Shown here one piece after another: positions 8,291-17,017 of a stretch of 64,000 nucleotides of DNA. Made by a program: the position numbers and the translations under genes. This DNA comes from Streptomyces mirabilis (GTDB lineage Bacteria > Actinomycetota > Actinomycetes > Streptomycetales > Streptomycetaceae). Positions within the stretch are counted from its first letter, which is position 1. Each line of letters opens with the position of its first letter. Under the pieces are notes generated by a model. It was not told the DNA's origin and did no database searches. It saw nothing but the letters and a program-made list of their open reading frames with translations. The stretch spans positions 6,448,001-6,512,000 of the forward strand of contig NZ_CP074102.1 of the NCBI RefSeq assembly GCF_018310535.1, in the 5' to 3' direction.

Positions 8291-9061
8291 GTGCCGGACC
8301 CGACGCGCCCCCGCGCTTCTCTCCGTACCGCCGTGGTGTGGGAGGTCCTCAAGGACGCTCTAGACCGCCGGGTCAAGGCCACGGGGCGGGAGTCCCTGGA
8401 CGTCCTCGACACCGGAGGCGGCAGCGGCAACTTCGCGGTGCCCGTGGCCCGCCTCGGCCACCGTGTCACCGTCGTCGACCCCAGCCCGAACGCGCTGTTC
8501 GCGCTGGAGCGCCGGGCCGCCGAGGCCGGGGTCGCCGACCGCGTCAAGGGTGTCCAGGGTGACGCCCACGGCCTCTTCGACGTCGTCGAGCGCGGCGGCT
8601 ACGACGTCGTGCTGTGCCACGGGGTCCTGGAGTACGTGGACGACCCCGCCGACGGTGTGCGCAACGTGGTGGACGCGCTGCGTCCCGAGGGCGTTCTCAG
8701 CCTCCTCGCGGCGGGCCTGGGCGGCGCCGTGCTCGCCCGCGCCCTCGCCGGGCACTTCAAGGAGGCCAAGCAGGCGCTCGACGACCCGGACGGACGCTGG
8801 GGCGAGGGTGATCCCGTACCCCACCGCTTCACCGCCGACCAGCTCACCGCGCTCGTCGAGGGCGCGGGTCTGCGCGTCGGCGCCGTGCACGGCGTACGGG
8901 TCTTCGCGGACCTGGTCCCCGGCGTCCTCGTGGACACCGAGCCGGGTGCCGTGGAAGCCCTCCTGAAGCTCGAGGCGGCGGCCGCCGAACTCCCCGCGTT
9001 CCACTCCGTGGCCACTCAGCTTCATGTGCTCGGTGAGGCGCAGGGGGCCGACGAGGGCTGA
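8291..9061 (+). CDS. class I SAM-dependent methyltransferase
   Basis: A 256-residue protein with a clear SAM-binding motif I (VLDTGGGSGNFAVPVARLGH, about 37-56), an acidic residue after the second strand (VTVVDPSPNAL) and the motif DVVLCHGVLEYVDDP further on. This resembles small-molecule or tRNA-modifying methyltransferases of the UbiE/SmtA type; the substrate cannot be named. The start is the GTG at 8291, preceded by GAGGAGT. A perfect hairpin (9079-9094) follows the stop. Confidence 0.85.
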   Translation: MPDPTRPRASLRTAVVWEVLKDALDRRVKATGRESLDVLDTGGGSGNFAVPVARLGHRVTVVDPSPNALFALERRAAEAGVADRVKGVQGDAHGLFDVVERGGYDVVLCHGVLEYVDDPADGVRNVVDALRPEGVLSLLAAGLGGAVLARALAGHFKEAKQALDDPDGRWGEGDPVPHRFTADQLTALVEGAGLRVGAVHGVRVFADLVPGVLVDTEPGAVEALLKLEAAAAELPAFHSVATQLHVLGEAQGADEG

Positions 9062-9078
9062 GCCGCCTCTCATGTTGC

Positions 9079-9094
9079 GCCCCTGATCAGGGGC
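9079..9094 (+). terminator. hairpin after the methyltransferase gene
   Basis: GCCCCTGATCAGGGGC is a perfect 16-nt palindrome 17 nt after the methyltransferase stop. The rest of the gap 9062-9336 holds no gene. A weak promoter-like pair, TTCACG (9261) and TATCCT (9283), precedes the DUF3040 gene. Confidence 0.5.
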
Positions 9095-9336
9095 GGGGCG
9101 GCAGATGGAGTACGCCACAGGCCGCCCGATCGGGCGCTCGGCGCCGTATGATCGAGGGAGACCGTCCGGCATGACGGGCCGGTTGCTGGGGAATGCACGC
9201 CTCAGTGAATCGGGGTGCCATGGCGGGTTCCGGTTGGCGAATTGGCGCAGAGGGGCGGGTTTCACGGGGGCGATTCCCTGCCTATCCTGAAGGGGACCCC
9301 CGGTCGCCCCGGCGACTGCACGATGAGGAGGACGCC

Positions 9337-9735
9337 GTGCCGCTCTCGGAGCACGAGCAGCGAATGCTCGAGCAGATGGAGCGAGCGCTGTACGCCGAAG
9401 ATCCCAAGTTCGCGACAGCGCTTGAGGGAAGCGGGCTGCGTACGTACACCCGGCGACGGGTCTACCAGGCGTTCGCGGGCTTTCTGGTGGGTATCGCGCT
9501 CCTCATGGCCGGAATGGTCTCGAAGCAGATCTGGGTCAGCGTGGTGGGTTTTCTCGTCATGCTGGGCTGTGCGGTGCTCGCCGTCACCGGTTGGCGCAAG
9601 GCTCCCAAGCCGGGTGAACAGCCGGCCGCGCCCGGCGCACCCGCCGCGCGCCGCCACCAGGGCCGACAGCGCCGCTCCATGATGGACCGCATCGAACAAC
9701 GCTGGCAGCGACGCCGGGACGAGCAGGGGCAGTAG
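9337..9735 (+). CDS. DUF3040 membrane protein
   Basis: A 132-residue protein of the actinobacterial DUF3040 family, recognised by the N-terminal PLSEHEQRMLEQMERALYAED motif (in pieces) and two adjacent transmembrane helices (about 45-62 and 67-85), with a basic C-terminal tail. The GTG start at 9337 is chosen because GAGGAG lies 7-10 nt upstream and because the family begins with this motif; the longer frame from 9193 is rejected. Function unknown; family members are often found near division genes. Confidence 0.85.
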   Translation: MPLSEHEQRMLEQMERALYAEDPKFATALEGSGLRTYTRRRVYQAFAGFLVGIALLMAGMVSKQIWVSVVGFLVMLGCAVLAVTGWRKAPKPGEQPAAPGAPAARRHQGRQRRSMMDRIEQRWQRRRDEQGQ

Positions 9736-9784
9736 CCCCGCGGGGTCAGTAGCCCTGCGGGCGCCCGCAGTCGAAGACAACGCA

Positions 9785-9825
9785 TGAGGGGGTGTCCCAC
9801 CCGGGCCGGGTGGGACACCCCCTCA
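9785..9825. terminator. perfect 41-nt terminator palindrome
   Basis: Arms 9785-9804 and 9806-9825 are perfect 20-nt inverted copies around one central base. It lies 50 nt after the DUF3040 stop and is the first of two strong hairpins in the gap between convergent genes. Confidence 0.75.
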
Positions 9826-9955
9826 GTCGTACCCGGGCCGGGCGTTCTGCCCGCGCCGAGGTGAATCGGCGGCCGTGACGCCGACGTGCACCGGACCCTC
9901 GCCCGTGGGGCGCCGGCCTGCACCGGCGGCCTCCGTCCCGGTCGCGCACCAACCA

Positions 9956-9995
9956 CATGTGGCCCGTGTCCCCGGCCGGGGACACGGGCCACATG
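9956..9995. terminator. perfect 40-nt terminator palindrome
   Basis: Bases 9956-9975 and 9976-9995 are perfect inverted copies (20 + 20). It ends 14 nt beyond the stop of the transglutaminase gene on the minus strand, for which it is the natural terminator. Confidence 0.75.
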
Positions 9996-10008
9996 GTTCA
10001 ACGCGACG

Positions 10009-12396
10009 TCAGCTGTTCTGCCCCGAAGGACGTCGCAGCAGGGTCTCTCTGCGCGCCGCCAGCCGGGCCGACAGAGCCGTCCAGTAGGCCGACGCCGCCC
10101 AGGCCACCCGGACGGCTGAGCGGGGCGCGAGCAGGGCACGCAGGCGGGCGGTGCGGCTCGCCCGGGCGCCGAGGGCGTCCGTGACACGACGGGCGTCTTC
10201 CGCGAGCCCCGCCGTCAGCCGCGGGTGCGGGGCGTACAGCACCTGCTCGACCGCCGCGGCCATCCGGTGCACCGCCTCCGACGCCTCGGCTTCGAGGAGC
10301 CCGAGCCGCACGATCCGCGCCGCGGCCTTCCGTGGTGTCTGGGACTCGTCCGGCACGATTCCGTAGTCCCACGCCGTATCGGTCACCTCCAGCCACGTCG
10401 CCAGCGTGTACGCGGGTGCGTCCGCCTCACTGCGGCCGTGCGCACCCAGCCGCACGGACCGGAGCCGCATCCGCCACAGCATCGGCAGCATCGGCACGAT
10501 CAGCAGCAGGAGCCCGGCCAGTGTGTACCCCAGGATCTGGAACCACGGAGTGCCGTCGTCCTTCGAGCCCACCGTGGCCAGCGCGGACTGGCTCGGGCAC
10601 GCCTCCAGCTTCTTCTGCTCGGCCGGGCAGTTGCCGCTGGCCGACGGGGCGGTGGAGGGCGCCGCGGAGGACGACGTGGACGGCTTCGGCACCGTCGACG
10701 AGTCCGATCCGGGCGTGTTCGTCTGGGTGTACTCCGGCACCGAGCCCCGGTTCGGGGTCGGCTCGAAGCGGGTCCAGCCCACGCCTTCGAAGTACAGCTC
10801 GGGCCAGGCGTGCGCGTCCCGCAGCCCCACCGACATCGAACCGTCGGCCTGCGGGGAGCCGGGCGTGAATCCCACCGCGACCCGGGCCGGAATCCCCAGC
10901 GTGCGGGCCATCGAGGCCATCGCGAAGGAGAAGTGGACGCAGAAGCCCTGCTTGTCCTTCAGGAAGCGCGCGATCGCGGCCGAGCCGCTGCCCACCTGCA
11001 CCTGGGTGTTGTAGGTGAATCCGCCGTTCACCGCGAAGTAGTCCTGGAGTTTGACCGCCTGCTCGTAGTGGTTCGTCGAGCCCGCGGTGACCTTGCGCGC
11101 GGTGGCGGCCACCACCGCCGGCAGCGACGACGGCACCTTGGTGAACTCGCGCTTCAGGGCCTTCGACGGCTCCGGAGCGTTCGCCAACTGCTCCGCGGTC
11201 GGCTGCACGATCAGGCTCGTCACCTCGTACTGCACGCCGCGCGTGTTCTGACCGTGGTCACCGACGAGCGTGCGGCCGACCGGCTCGTACCGCCAACTGC
11301 CGCTGATGTTCACCTTGCTGACCGGGTACGGCATGGGCAGCCAGTCCTGCGCGTACCAGTCGGCCGCCGAGATGCGGGTCTGGATCTCGCTGCGCTGGAC
11401 GTCGGCCCCGAGGCCGATCGGCGTCGGGAACGTGTCCGGCACGTCCTGGATGTGTCGCTGGGCCGGCTTCCACGCCGTGCCGTCGAAGTCGTCCAGGGAC
11501 ACGATCCGCAGATACATGTCCTGGGTGTCCTCGGAGTTGGTGCGGTAGGACATGACCTGGCGGTCCTCGTCCACGTTCAGGCTGTCGCGGAGTGAGACCA
11601 GCGGGTTCACCGCGGAGATCGTGCCGCCCCCGGAACCCGAGCCGACGCCCGCCCCCGCGCCGCCCAGCAGACCGTCGCCGAGGGCGGGCAGGCCGAGCGG
11701 CACCGCCAGGGCGATGCCCAGCGCGACCGCGCCGATGCGCCGCCCCGTGCGGACCGGTGCGACCGTGCCCGAGGAGGCGTCCAGCCCCTGTGAGCGGGGC
11801 GCGCCGCCGAAGACCCGGCCCCACTGGGAGAGCCGGTCGCGGCCCTCCGCCAGGAGCAGCATCAGATAGCCCGCGGCCGCGAGCAGGAACCACAGCCAGG
11901 CCCAGCCGCCGCCCGACAGGCCCGCGGCGACCGAGTACAACGCGAGCAGGGGGAGTCCGGCGGGGGCCGCGCTGCGGAACGTCACCGCGAGCGTGTCCAC
12001 CGCGAGACCGATCACCAGGACACCGCCGATCAGCATCAGGCGGATGCCGTCGGACAGCGGCGCCGGAATCGCGTACCGCCCGACGTCGTCCGTGCCCGCC
12101 TGGAGCAGATCGCCGAGATGCCGGAACGCATCCGGTCCCGGGACGAAGCCGAGGAGGGCCTGCTGCTGGGCGAAGACCAGCGTCAGCAGCATCAGCGTCA
12201 CCAGCGCCTGCGCCGCCACCGTCAGCGGCCGGGCCAGCGGAACCCGCCGGGTCAGCGCGCCCACACCGGACTGCAGCGCCAGCAGGAACGCCGCCTGGAG
12301 GATCCACGTCGCCGGCTTGACCAGCGGCAGCAGCGCGCACGCCGCCATCAGTGTGGCCGCCGCCGAATACAGCGTCAGCCGAGCCCGCCCGCTCAT
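10009..12396 (-). CDS. TgpA-type transglutaminase-like membrane protein (DUF3488/DUF4129)
   Basis: About 795 residues: roughly seven N-terminal transmembrane helices, a periplasmic-side transglutaminase core, one more helix and a cytoplasmic DUF4129-like tail. The core has the Cys in KQGFCVHFSFAMASMARTLG (Cys486) and the His in LRDAHAWPEL (His529), as in papain-like transglutaminase folds. The ATG at 12396 overlaps the DUF58 stop as ATGA and has GGAGG upstream; the upstream extension is a shadow frame. It is the third gene of the conserved MoxR-DUF58-TgpA operon, thought to act in envelope or protease-like processing; the substrate is not known. Confidence 0.88.
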   Translation of the reverse strand: MSGRARLTLYSAAATLMAACALLPLVKPATWILQAAFLLALQSGVGALTRRVPLARPLTVAAQALVTLMLLTLVFAQQQALLGFVPGPDAFRHLGDLLQAGTDDVGRYAIPAPLSDGIRLMLIGGVLVIGLAVDTLAVTFRSAAPAGLPLLALYSVAAGLSGGGWAWLWFLLAAAGYLMLLLAEGRDRLSQWGRVFGGAPRSQGLDASSGTVAPVRTGRRIGAVALGIALAVPLGLPALGDGLLGGAGAGVGSGSGGGTISAVNPLVSLRDSLNVDEDRQVMSYRTNSEDTQDMYLRIVSLDDFDGTAWKPAQRHIQDVPDTFPTPIGLGADVQRSEIQTRISAADWYAQDWLPMPYPVSKVNISGSWRYEPVGRTLVGDHGQNTRGVQYEVTSLIVQPTAEQLANAPEPSKALKREFTKVPSSLPAVVAATARKVTAGSTNHYEQAVKLQDYFAVNGGFTYNTQVQVGSGSAAIARFLKDKQGFCVHFSFAMASMARTLGIPARVAVGFTPGSPQADGSMSVGLRDAHAWPELYFEGVGWTRFEPTPNRGSVPEYTQTNTPGSDSSTVPKPSTSSSAAPSTAPSASGNCPAEQKKLEACPSQSALATVGSKDDGTPWFQILGYTLAGLLLLIVPMLPMLWRMRLRSVRLGAHGRSEADAPAYTLATWLEVTDTAWDYGIVPDESQTPRKAAARIVRLGLLEAEASEAVHRMAAAVEQVLYAPHPRLTAGLAEDARRVTDALGARASRTARLRALLAPRSAVRVAWAASAYWTALSARLAARRETLLRRPSGQNS

Positions 12397-13757
12397 GATC
12401 CTCCACCCCCAGCCGTACTCCCCGTCGAGGCGGCACCCATGCGCTGCTGGTCCGCCTGCCGCCACAGATCGGCGAGCTCCGCCCCCCGTGGCACCGTCAC
12501 GGCGGTCCAGCCCGCCTCGCGCAGCATGCGCAGTCGATCCTCGCTCCTGTCCAACGGGCCGGGAACGTCGGTCGGTTCCCGCACCCAGGTCTCGCTGTCC
12601 AGCAGGAAGGCGACGGCCCCGCCGCTGCGCTGGCGCATCTTGGCGAGCACCGTCGCCTGCTCCTCGTCGAGGTCGCCGAGAAAGGCGATCAGCAGCCCTT
12701 CGCTGCCCCCGCGCAGGACGTCGTAGGCCCGGGAGAGCCCGGCGCCGTCCGAGTGGTCGATGACCGCGAGCGTGTCCATCATCAGTCCGGCCGCGTCCGC
12801 CGACTCCTGGCTCGCGCCCGCGAAGCCCTCGGCGCCCTCGCCGGGCACCGAGTTGCCGTCGTCCGTAAGCAGCCGCACCGAGAAGCCCCGCTCGAGCATG
12901 TGCACCAGCGTCGACGCCGTCCCCGACACCGCCCACTCGAAGGCGGAGTCCGGGCCGGCGCCTTCGTAGGCGATGCCCCGGGTGTCGAGCAGCACCGTGC
13001 AGCGGGAGCGCTGCGGCTGTTCCTCGCGACGGACCATCAGTTCGCCGTAGCGCGCGGTCAGGCGCCAGTGCACCCGGCGCAGGTCGTCGCCGTAGCGGTA
13101 GCCGCGCGGGATGATGTCGTCCTCGCCCGCCAGTGCCAGCGAGCGCTGCCGCCCGTCGCCGTACCCCTTCGCCTCACCGCTCAGCCGCACCGGCGGCAGC
13201 GGTTCGACGCGCGGGATGACCGTCAGGGTGTCGTACGTCGAGAAGGAGCGGGTCAGCTCGCACATCCCGAACGGGTCCGTCAGACGCAGTTGCAGCGGAC
13301 CCAGCGGATAGCGGCCGCGCAGGTCGGAGCGGACCCGGTAGGACACCTCGCGTCGGCCTCCCGCCTCCACCCGGTCCAGGACGAACCGGGGCCGCGGACC
13401 GAGCACGTACGGCACCCGGTCCTGGAGCATCAGCAGGCCGGTGGGCAGCCGCGAGACGTTGTCCATCCGCAGATGGACGCGGGCCTCGGAACCGGCGGGC
13501 ACCCGCCCGGGGGAGAGCCTGCGGCTGCCCGCGACCCGGTAGCGCGTGCGGTACAGCACGGTCGCGCAGACCAGCGGCAGGACCGCGAGAAGCAGGCCGA
13601 CCCGGAGCAGATCGCTCTGCCCCAGGACGTACGCGCAGATCGCGGCCGCGATGCCGGCGGCCAGGAAGGAGCGTCCGCGGGTGGTGAGACCGGTGAGCGC
13701 GGTGCGCAGCCCGCCCTTGTCCTCCTCGGCGTCGCCGGTCCCCCCGGGCGTCATCAC
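12393..13757 (-). CDS. DUF58 domain protein (MoxR partner)
   Basis: A 454-residue protein with two adjacent hydrophobic helices near the N-terminus (about 30-70) and the DUF58 signature GYRYGDDLRRVHWRLTARYG followed by a von Willebrand-A-like region (LDTRGIAYEG). It overlaps both neighbours by 4 nt (ATGA), so the moxR-DUF58-tgpA operon is translationally coupled. By family knowledge, DUF58/vWA proteins are clients or partners of MoxR AAA+ ATPases in maturation of membrane or metal-containing complexes. Confidence 0.88.
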   Translation of the reverse strand: MMTPGGTGDAEEDKGGLRTALTGLTTRGRSFLAAGIAAAICAYVLGQSDLLRVGLLLAVLPLVCATVLYRTRYRVAGSRRLSPGRVPAGSEARVHLRMDNVSRLPTGLLMLQDRVPYVLGPRPRFVLDRVEAGGRREVSYRVRSDLRGRYPLGPLQLRLTDPFGMCELTRSFSTYDTLTVIPRVEPLPPVRLSGEAKGYGDGRQRSLALAGEDDIIPRGYRYGDDLRRVHWRLTARYGELMVRREEQPQRSRCTVLLDTRGIAYEGAGPDSAFEWAVSGTASTLVHMLERGFSVRLLTDDGNSVPGEGAEGFAGASQESADAAGLMMDTLAVIDHSDGAGLSRAYDVLRGGSEGLLIAFLGDLDEEQATVLAKMRQRSGGAVAFLLDSETWVREPTDVPGPLDRSEDRLRMLREAGWTAVTVPRGAELADLWRQADQQRMGAASTGSTAGGGGS

Positions 13758-14788
13758 AGCCTCCGGGGCGGCTGCTGGTCGTACGCGGGCGCGCCGCGGC
13801 CCATCGTGAAGCCCGGCTGCTGGGGCGCCGCGGGAACGGCGGTGTGCTGAAGGATCTCCTGGACGACCTGCTCGGCCGTACGACGGTTCAACTGCGCCTG
13901 GGCCGTGGGGAGCAGACGGTGGGCCAGGACCGCCACGGCGAGTGCCTGGATGTCGTCCGGCAGTGCGTACTCCCGGCCGCTGAGCGCCGCGGAGGCCTTC
14001 GCCGCGCGCAGCAGATGCAGCGTGGCACGCGGTGAGGCGCCGAGTCTGAGGTCGGGGTGGGTGCGCGTGGCGGCGACCAGATCCACCGCGTACCGCCGGA
14101 CCGTCTCCGCGACGTGGACCGTGCGGACCGCGTCGATCAGCTTCACGATCTCGTGCGCGTGCGCCACCGGCTGGAGGTCGTCCAGCGGGGAGACCCCGCC
14201 GTGGACGTCCAGCATCTGAAGCTCGGCTTCCGCACTGGGGTAGCCGATGGAGACGCGGGCCATGAAGCGGTCGCGCTGGGCCTCCGGCAGCGGGTAGGTG
14301 CCCTCCATCTCGACCGGGTTCTGCGTGGCCACCACCATGAAGGGGCTGGGCAGTTCGTAGGTCTGCCCGTCGATGGTGACCTGGCGCTCCTCCATCGACT
14401 CCAGGAGCGCGGACTGCGTCTTGGGGGAGGCGCGGTTGATCTCGTCGCCGATCACGATCTGCGCGAAGATCGCACCCGGTTTGAACTCGAAGTCCCGGCG
14501 CTGCTGGTCCCAGATGGACACACCCGTGATGTCCGAGGGCAGCAGGTCGGGCGTGAACTGAATACGCCGCACCGAGCAGTCGATGGACCGTGCCAGTGCC
14601 TTGGCCAGCATGGTCTTGCCGACGCCGGGGACATCCTCGATCAGAAGATGTCCCTCGGCGAGCAGCACGGTCAGCGAAAGCCGTACGACCTCAGGCTTGC
14701 CTTCGATCACTCCTTCCACCGAACTGCGGACACGCTCCACAGTGGCGGTCAGATCTGTAAGGCTCGCTCGATCGTCATAGGTCGTCAC
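13754..14788 (-). CDS. MoxR family AAA+ ATPase
   Basis: A 344-residue AAA+ protein with Walker A DVPGVGKT (52-59), Walker B IVIGDEINRA, the sensor region VVATQNPVEMEGTYPLPEAQ and a C-terminal lid. These are the MoxR family marks. The start is the GTG at 14788, just after GAGGAGGG; a longer frame to 14893 lacks a ribosome site. It is the first gene of the operon with DUF58 and the transglutaminase protein, and probably remodels one of these partners. Confidence 0.9.
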   Translation of the reverse strand: MTTYDDRASLTDLTATVERVRSSVEGVIEGKPEVVRLSLTVLLAEGHLLIEDVPGVGKTMLAKALARSIDCSVRRIQFTPDLLPSDITGVSIWDQQRRDFEFKPGAIFAQIVIGDEINRASPKTQSALLESMEERQVTIDGQTYELPSPFMVVATQNPVEMEGTYPLPEAQRDRFMARVSIGYPSAEAELQMLDVHGGVSPLDDLQPVAHAHEIVKLIDAVRTVHVAETVRRYAVDLVAATRTHPDLRLGASPRATLHLLRAAKASAALSGREYALPDDIQALAVAVLAHRLLPTAQAQLNRRTAEQVVQEILQHTAVPAAPQQPGFTMGRGAPAYDQQPPRRL

Positions 14789-15053
14789 CCGGCCCTCCTC
14801 GGCCCGTTCTCGGGCCGACGCCCTGTGCGGACCGGCCCACCCCGAAACACGGACACCACGCGCGAGAGGTTCCGCGTGACGCCACAACCGCATTCTTGTT
14901 GCCGTTACCGGTTCGTGTCACTCGCCTGTGGATAACTGGCTGCGATATGTCAGGTCTTGCGACCCTTTGGGCGCCGGTGGGTCGGGGTTCTTTCGTGAAG
15001 TGAGGGTCCCACGAGGACCCCAGGAAGTCTTACGAGGGGCCCGGTGGGAGCGT
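14789..15053. other. gap upstream of moxR, with a single DnaA-box-like site
   Basis: This 265-nt gap holds the moxR promoter region and the end of the carbonic anhydrase unit. I see no gene. TGTGGATAA at 14927-14935 (TTATCCACA on the minus strand) equals the E. coli DnaA box; it is isolated, so it is no origin. No convincing -35/-10 pair was found. Confidence 0.4.
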
Positions 15054-15602
15054 TCAGGCGGGGTCGATCTCGCGCAGCAGACCCGTCGTCACGTCGAAGA
15101 CGAAGCCGCGCACGTCGTCCGTGTGCAGGAGGAACGGTGAGGTGCGCACGCGCTGCATCGACTGCCGTACGTCCTGTTCGACGTCCCGGAAGGCTTCGAC
15201 CGCCCAGGCGGGGCGCTGGCCGACCTCCATCTCCAGGTCGTGCCGGAAGTCCTCGGTGAGGGACTCCAGGCCGCAGCCGGTGTGGTGGATGAGCACGACG
15301 CTGCGGGTGCCGAGCGCCCGCTGGCTGATGGTGAGGGAGCGGATCACGTCGTCGGTGACGACGCCGCCGGCGTTGCGGATGGTGTGACAGTCGCCCAGTT
15401 CCAGGCCGAGTGCGGCGTGCAGGTCGAGCCGGGCGTCCATGCACGCGACCACCGCGACGTGCAGCACGGGGTGGGCGTCCATCCCGGGATCGGTGAACGC
15501 GCCGGCGTACTGCTGGTTCGCCTTGACGAGACGGTCGGTCACGCCGCCGCCCGTTGTTATGGCGTCTTCGGGCTCTGTGGGTACGGATGCAGAAGTCGTC
15601 AT
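15054..15602 (-). CDS. beta-class carbonic anhydrase
   Basis: A 182-residue zinc enzyme that interconverts CO2 and bicarbonate. The ligands are in place: Cys54 and the Asp56/Arg58 dyad in CMDAR, and His107 with Cys110 in IHHTGCG. The segment HTIRNAGGVVTDDVIRSL is typical of the family. The ATG at 15602 has no ribosome site, but a TAACGT element sits 7 nt upstream, so the message may be leaderless. It is divergent from the dcw cluster. Confidence 0.88.
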   Translation of the reverse strand: MTTSASVPTEPEDAITTGGGVTDRLVKANQQYAGAFTDPGMDAHPVLHVAVVACMDARLDLHAALGLELGDCHTIRNAGGVVTDDVIRSLTISQRALGTRSVVLIHHTGCGLESLTEDFRHDLEMEVGQRPAWAVEAFRDVEQDVRQSMQRVRTSPFLLHTDDVRGFVFDVTTGLLREIDPA

Positions 15603-15609
15603 AGCTATG

Positions 15610-15615
15610 ACGTTA
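15610..15615 (-). promoter_or_regulatory. candidate leaderless -10 element
   Basis: On the minus strand TAACGT ends 7 nt before the carbonic anhydrase ATG (15602). That spacing puts +1 at or next to the start codon, and there is no Shine-Dalgarno. No clear -35 is visible. Confidence 0.35.
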
Positions 15616-15789
15616 CTGGTCACGTAAGAAGTAGTCCTGCTGTGAGAGGGGACAAAGAACGTCATCGTGTCTTGTTGTGAGGTAACCCACATGGGTGTTT
15701 GGAGATCGCCTGGATAGGTGATTTTTGCTGATTCATAGCTTCGATCGGGGGTTCATGGAGGAGTGGTCCGCGACGCGCATGCCGGTTGA

Positions 15790-15817
15790 TTGACCGCGAG
15801 ACACCGTGGACTAAAGT
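15790..15817 (+). promoter_or_regulatory. candidate vegetative promoter of the dcw cluster
   Basis: TTGACC (15790-15795), a 16-nt spacer and TAAAGT (15812-15817) fit a HrdB-type promoter upstream of rsmH. The leader of about 215 nt contains a hairpin, GGAGAC (15865) with GTCTCC (15887). A GACAC word in the spacer resembles the core of the WhiA motif, but a 5-mer is weak evidence. The 436-nt gap 15603-16038 has no mraZ and no other gene. Confidence 0.5.
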
Positions 15818-16038
15818 GACGCGAAGCGGGAGGCGAGGCTCTCCCTGCTGGACTGCTTTCCCCTGGAGACCCGGCGATTTTCCGGCGTCTCCCCCGCGTG
15901 CGCGGCGCGTACGTACGGCTCGGCCTCCTCCCGCTCCCGGTCGGCTGACGCCACTCACCCGGCGCCAGCAGGCCTCCCCTTCTCGAGCGGGTGGGGACCC
16001 GGCGGTGCGTACGGCCGCGCCGGACCTGAGAGGGCCCC

Positions 16039-16995
16039 TTGAGCCAGAGTCGACACGTCCCGGTGATGCTCCAGCGGTGCCTGGACATGTTGGCCCCGGC
16101 CCTCACCGAGCCGGGCGCCGTGGTCGTCGACTGCACCCTGGGACTCGGCGGCCACAGCGAGGCGCTGCTGACACAGTTCCCCGAGGCCCGTCTCGTCGCC
16201 CTCGACCGGGACAAGGAGGCGCTGCGCCTCTCCGGAGAGCGGCTCGCTCCCTTCGGCGACCGTGCCAACCTCGTGCACGCGGTCTACGACGAACTGCCCG
16301 AGGTGCTCGACCGCCTCGGCATTCCGCGTGTCCAGGGCGTCCTGTTCGACCTCGGTGTCTCCTCGATGCAACTCGACGAGGCCGACCGCGGATTCGCCTA
16401 TGCCCAGGACGCCCCGCTCGACATGCGGATGGACCAGACGACCGGCATCAGCGCTGCCGAGGTGCTCAACACCTACCCGGCGGGCGAACTGGTGCGGATC
16501 CTGCGCGCGTACGGCGAGGAGAAGCAGGCCAAGCGGATCGTCTCCGCCGTCGTGCGCGAACGCGAGAAGGAACCCTTCAGCAACAGCGCGCGGCTCGTCG
16601 AGCTGATCCGCGACTCCCTGCCGCAGGCCGCCAAGCGCACTGGCGGCAACCCCGCCAAGCGCACCTTCCAGGCGCTGCGCATCGAGGTCAACGGGGAGCT
16701 CAGCGTCCTGGAGCGGGCGATTCCCGCGGCCGTGAAGGCGCTCGCCGTCGGCGGCCGGATCGCCGTCCTGTCGTACCACTCGCTGGAGGACCGGCTGGTC
16801 AAGCAGGTGTTCGCGGCCGGTGCCGCCACCACCGCGCCGCCCGGTCTGCCGGTCGTGCCCGAGCGCTACCAGCCCCGCCTCAAGCTGCTCACCCGCGGTG
16901 CCGAACTTCCCACCGAGGAAGAGGTCGCCGAGAACCGGCGAGCGGCTCCCGCACGGCTGCGCGGGGCCCAGCGCATCCGCGAGGACGCCGAGTGA
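16039..16995 (+). CDS. rsmH: 16S rRNA m4C1402 methyltransferase RsmH (MraW)
   Basis: The 318-residue protein methylates N4 of C1402 in 16S rRNA. It shows the family motifs HVPVML at the start, [15 protein letters not shown] (SAM motif I), [18 protein letters not shown], and [14 protein letters not shown] and [13 protein letters not shown] near the end. The start is taken as TTG at 16039, giving [10 protein letters not shown] as in relatives; a GAGAGG lies upstream. It is the first gene of the dcw cluster, followed 22 nt later by ftsL. Confidence 0.93.
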   Translation: MSQSRHVPVMLQRCLDMLAPALTEPGAVVVDCTLGLGGHSEALLTQFPEARLVALDRDKEALRLSGERLAPFGDRANLVHAVYDELPEVLDRLGIPRVQGVLFDLGVSSMQLDEADRGFAYAQDAPLDMRMDQTTGISAAEVLNTYPAGELVRILRAYGEEKQAKRIVSAVVREREKEPFSNSARLVELIRDSLPQAAKRTGGNPAKRTFQALRIEVNGELSVLERAIPAAVKALAVGGRIAVLSYHSLEDRLVKQVFAAGAATTAPPGLPVVPERYQPRLKLLTRGAELPTEEEVAENRRAAPARLRGAQRIREDAE

Positions 16996-17017
16996 GGCAC
17001 CAGGAGGGGGAGATCGA

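Noticed and set aside
7553..9061. HEPN/methyltransferase defence or toxin-antitoxin module
   Set aside because: There is a 165-nt gap between the two, no MNT partner and no clear RxxxxH; kept only as a point of interest.
14927..14935. Replication origin
   Set aside because: Only one DnaA box, no AT-rich unwinding region and no dnaA/dnaN nearby.
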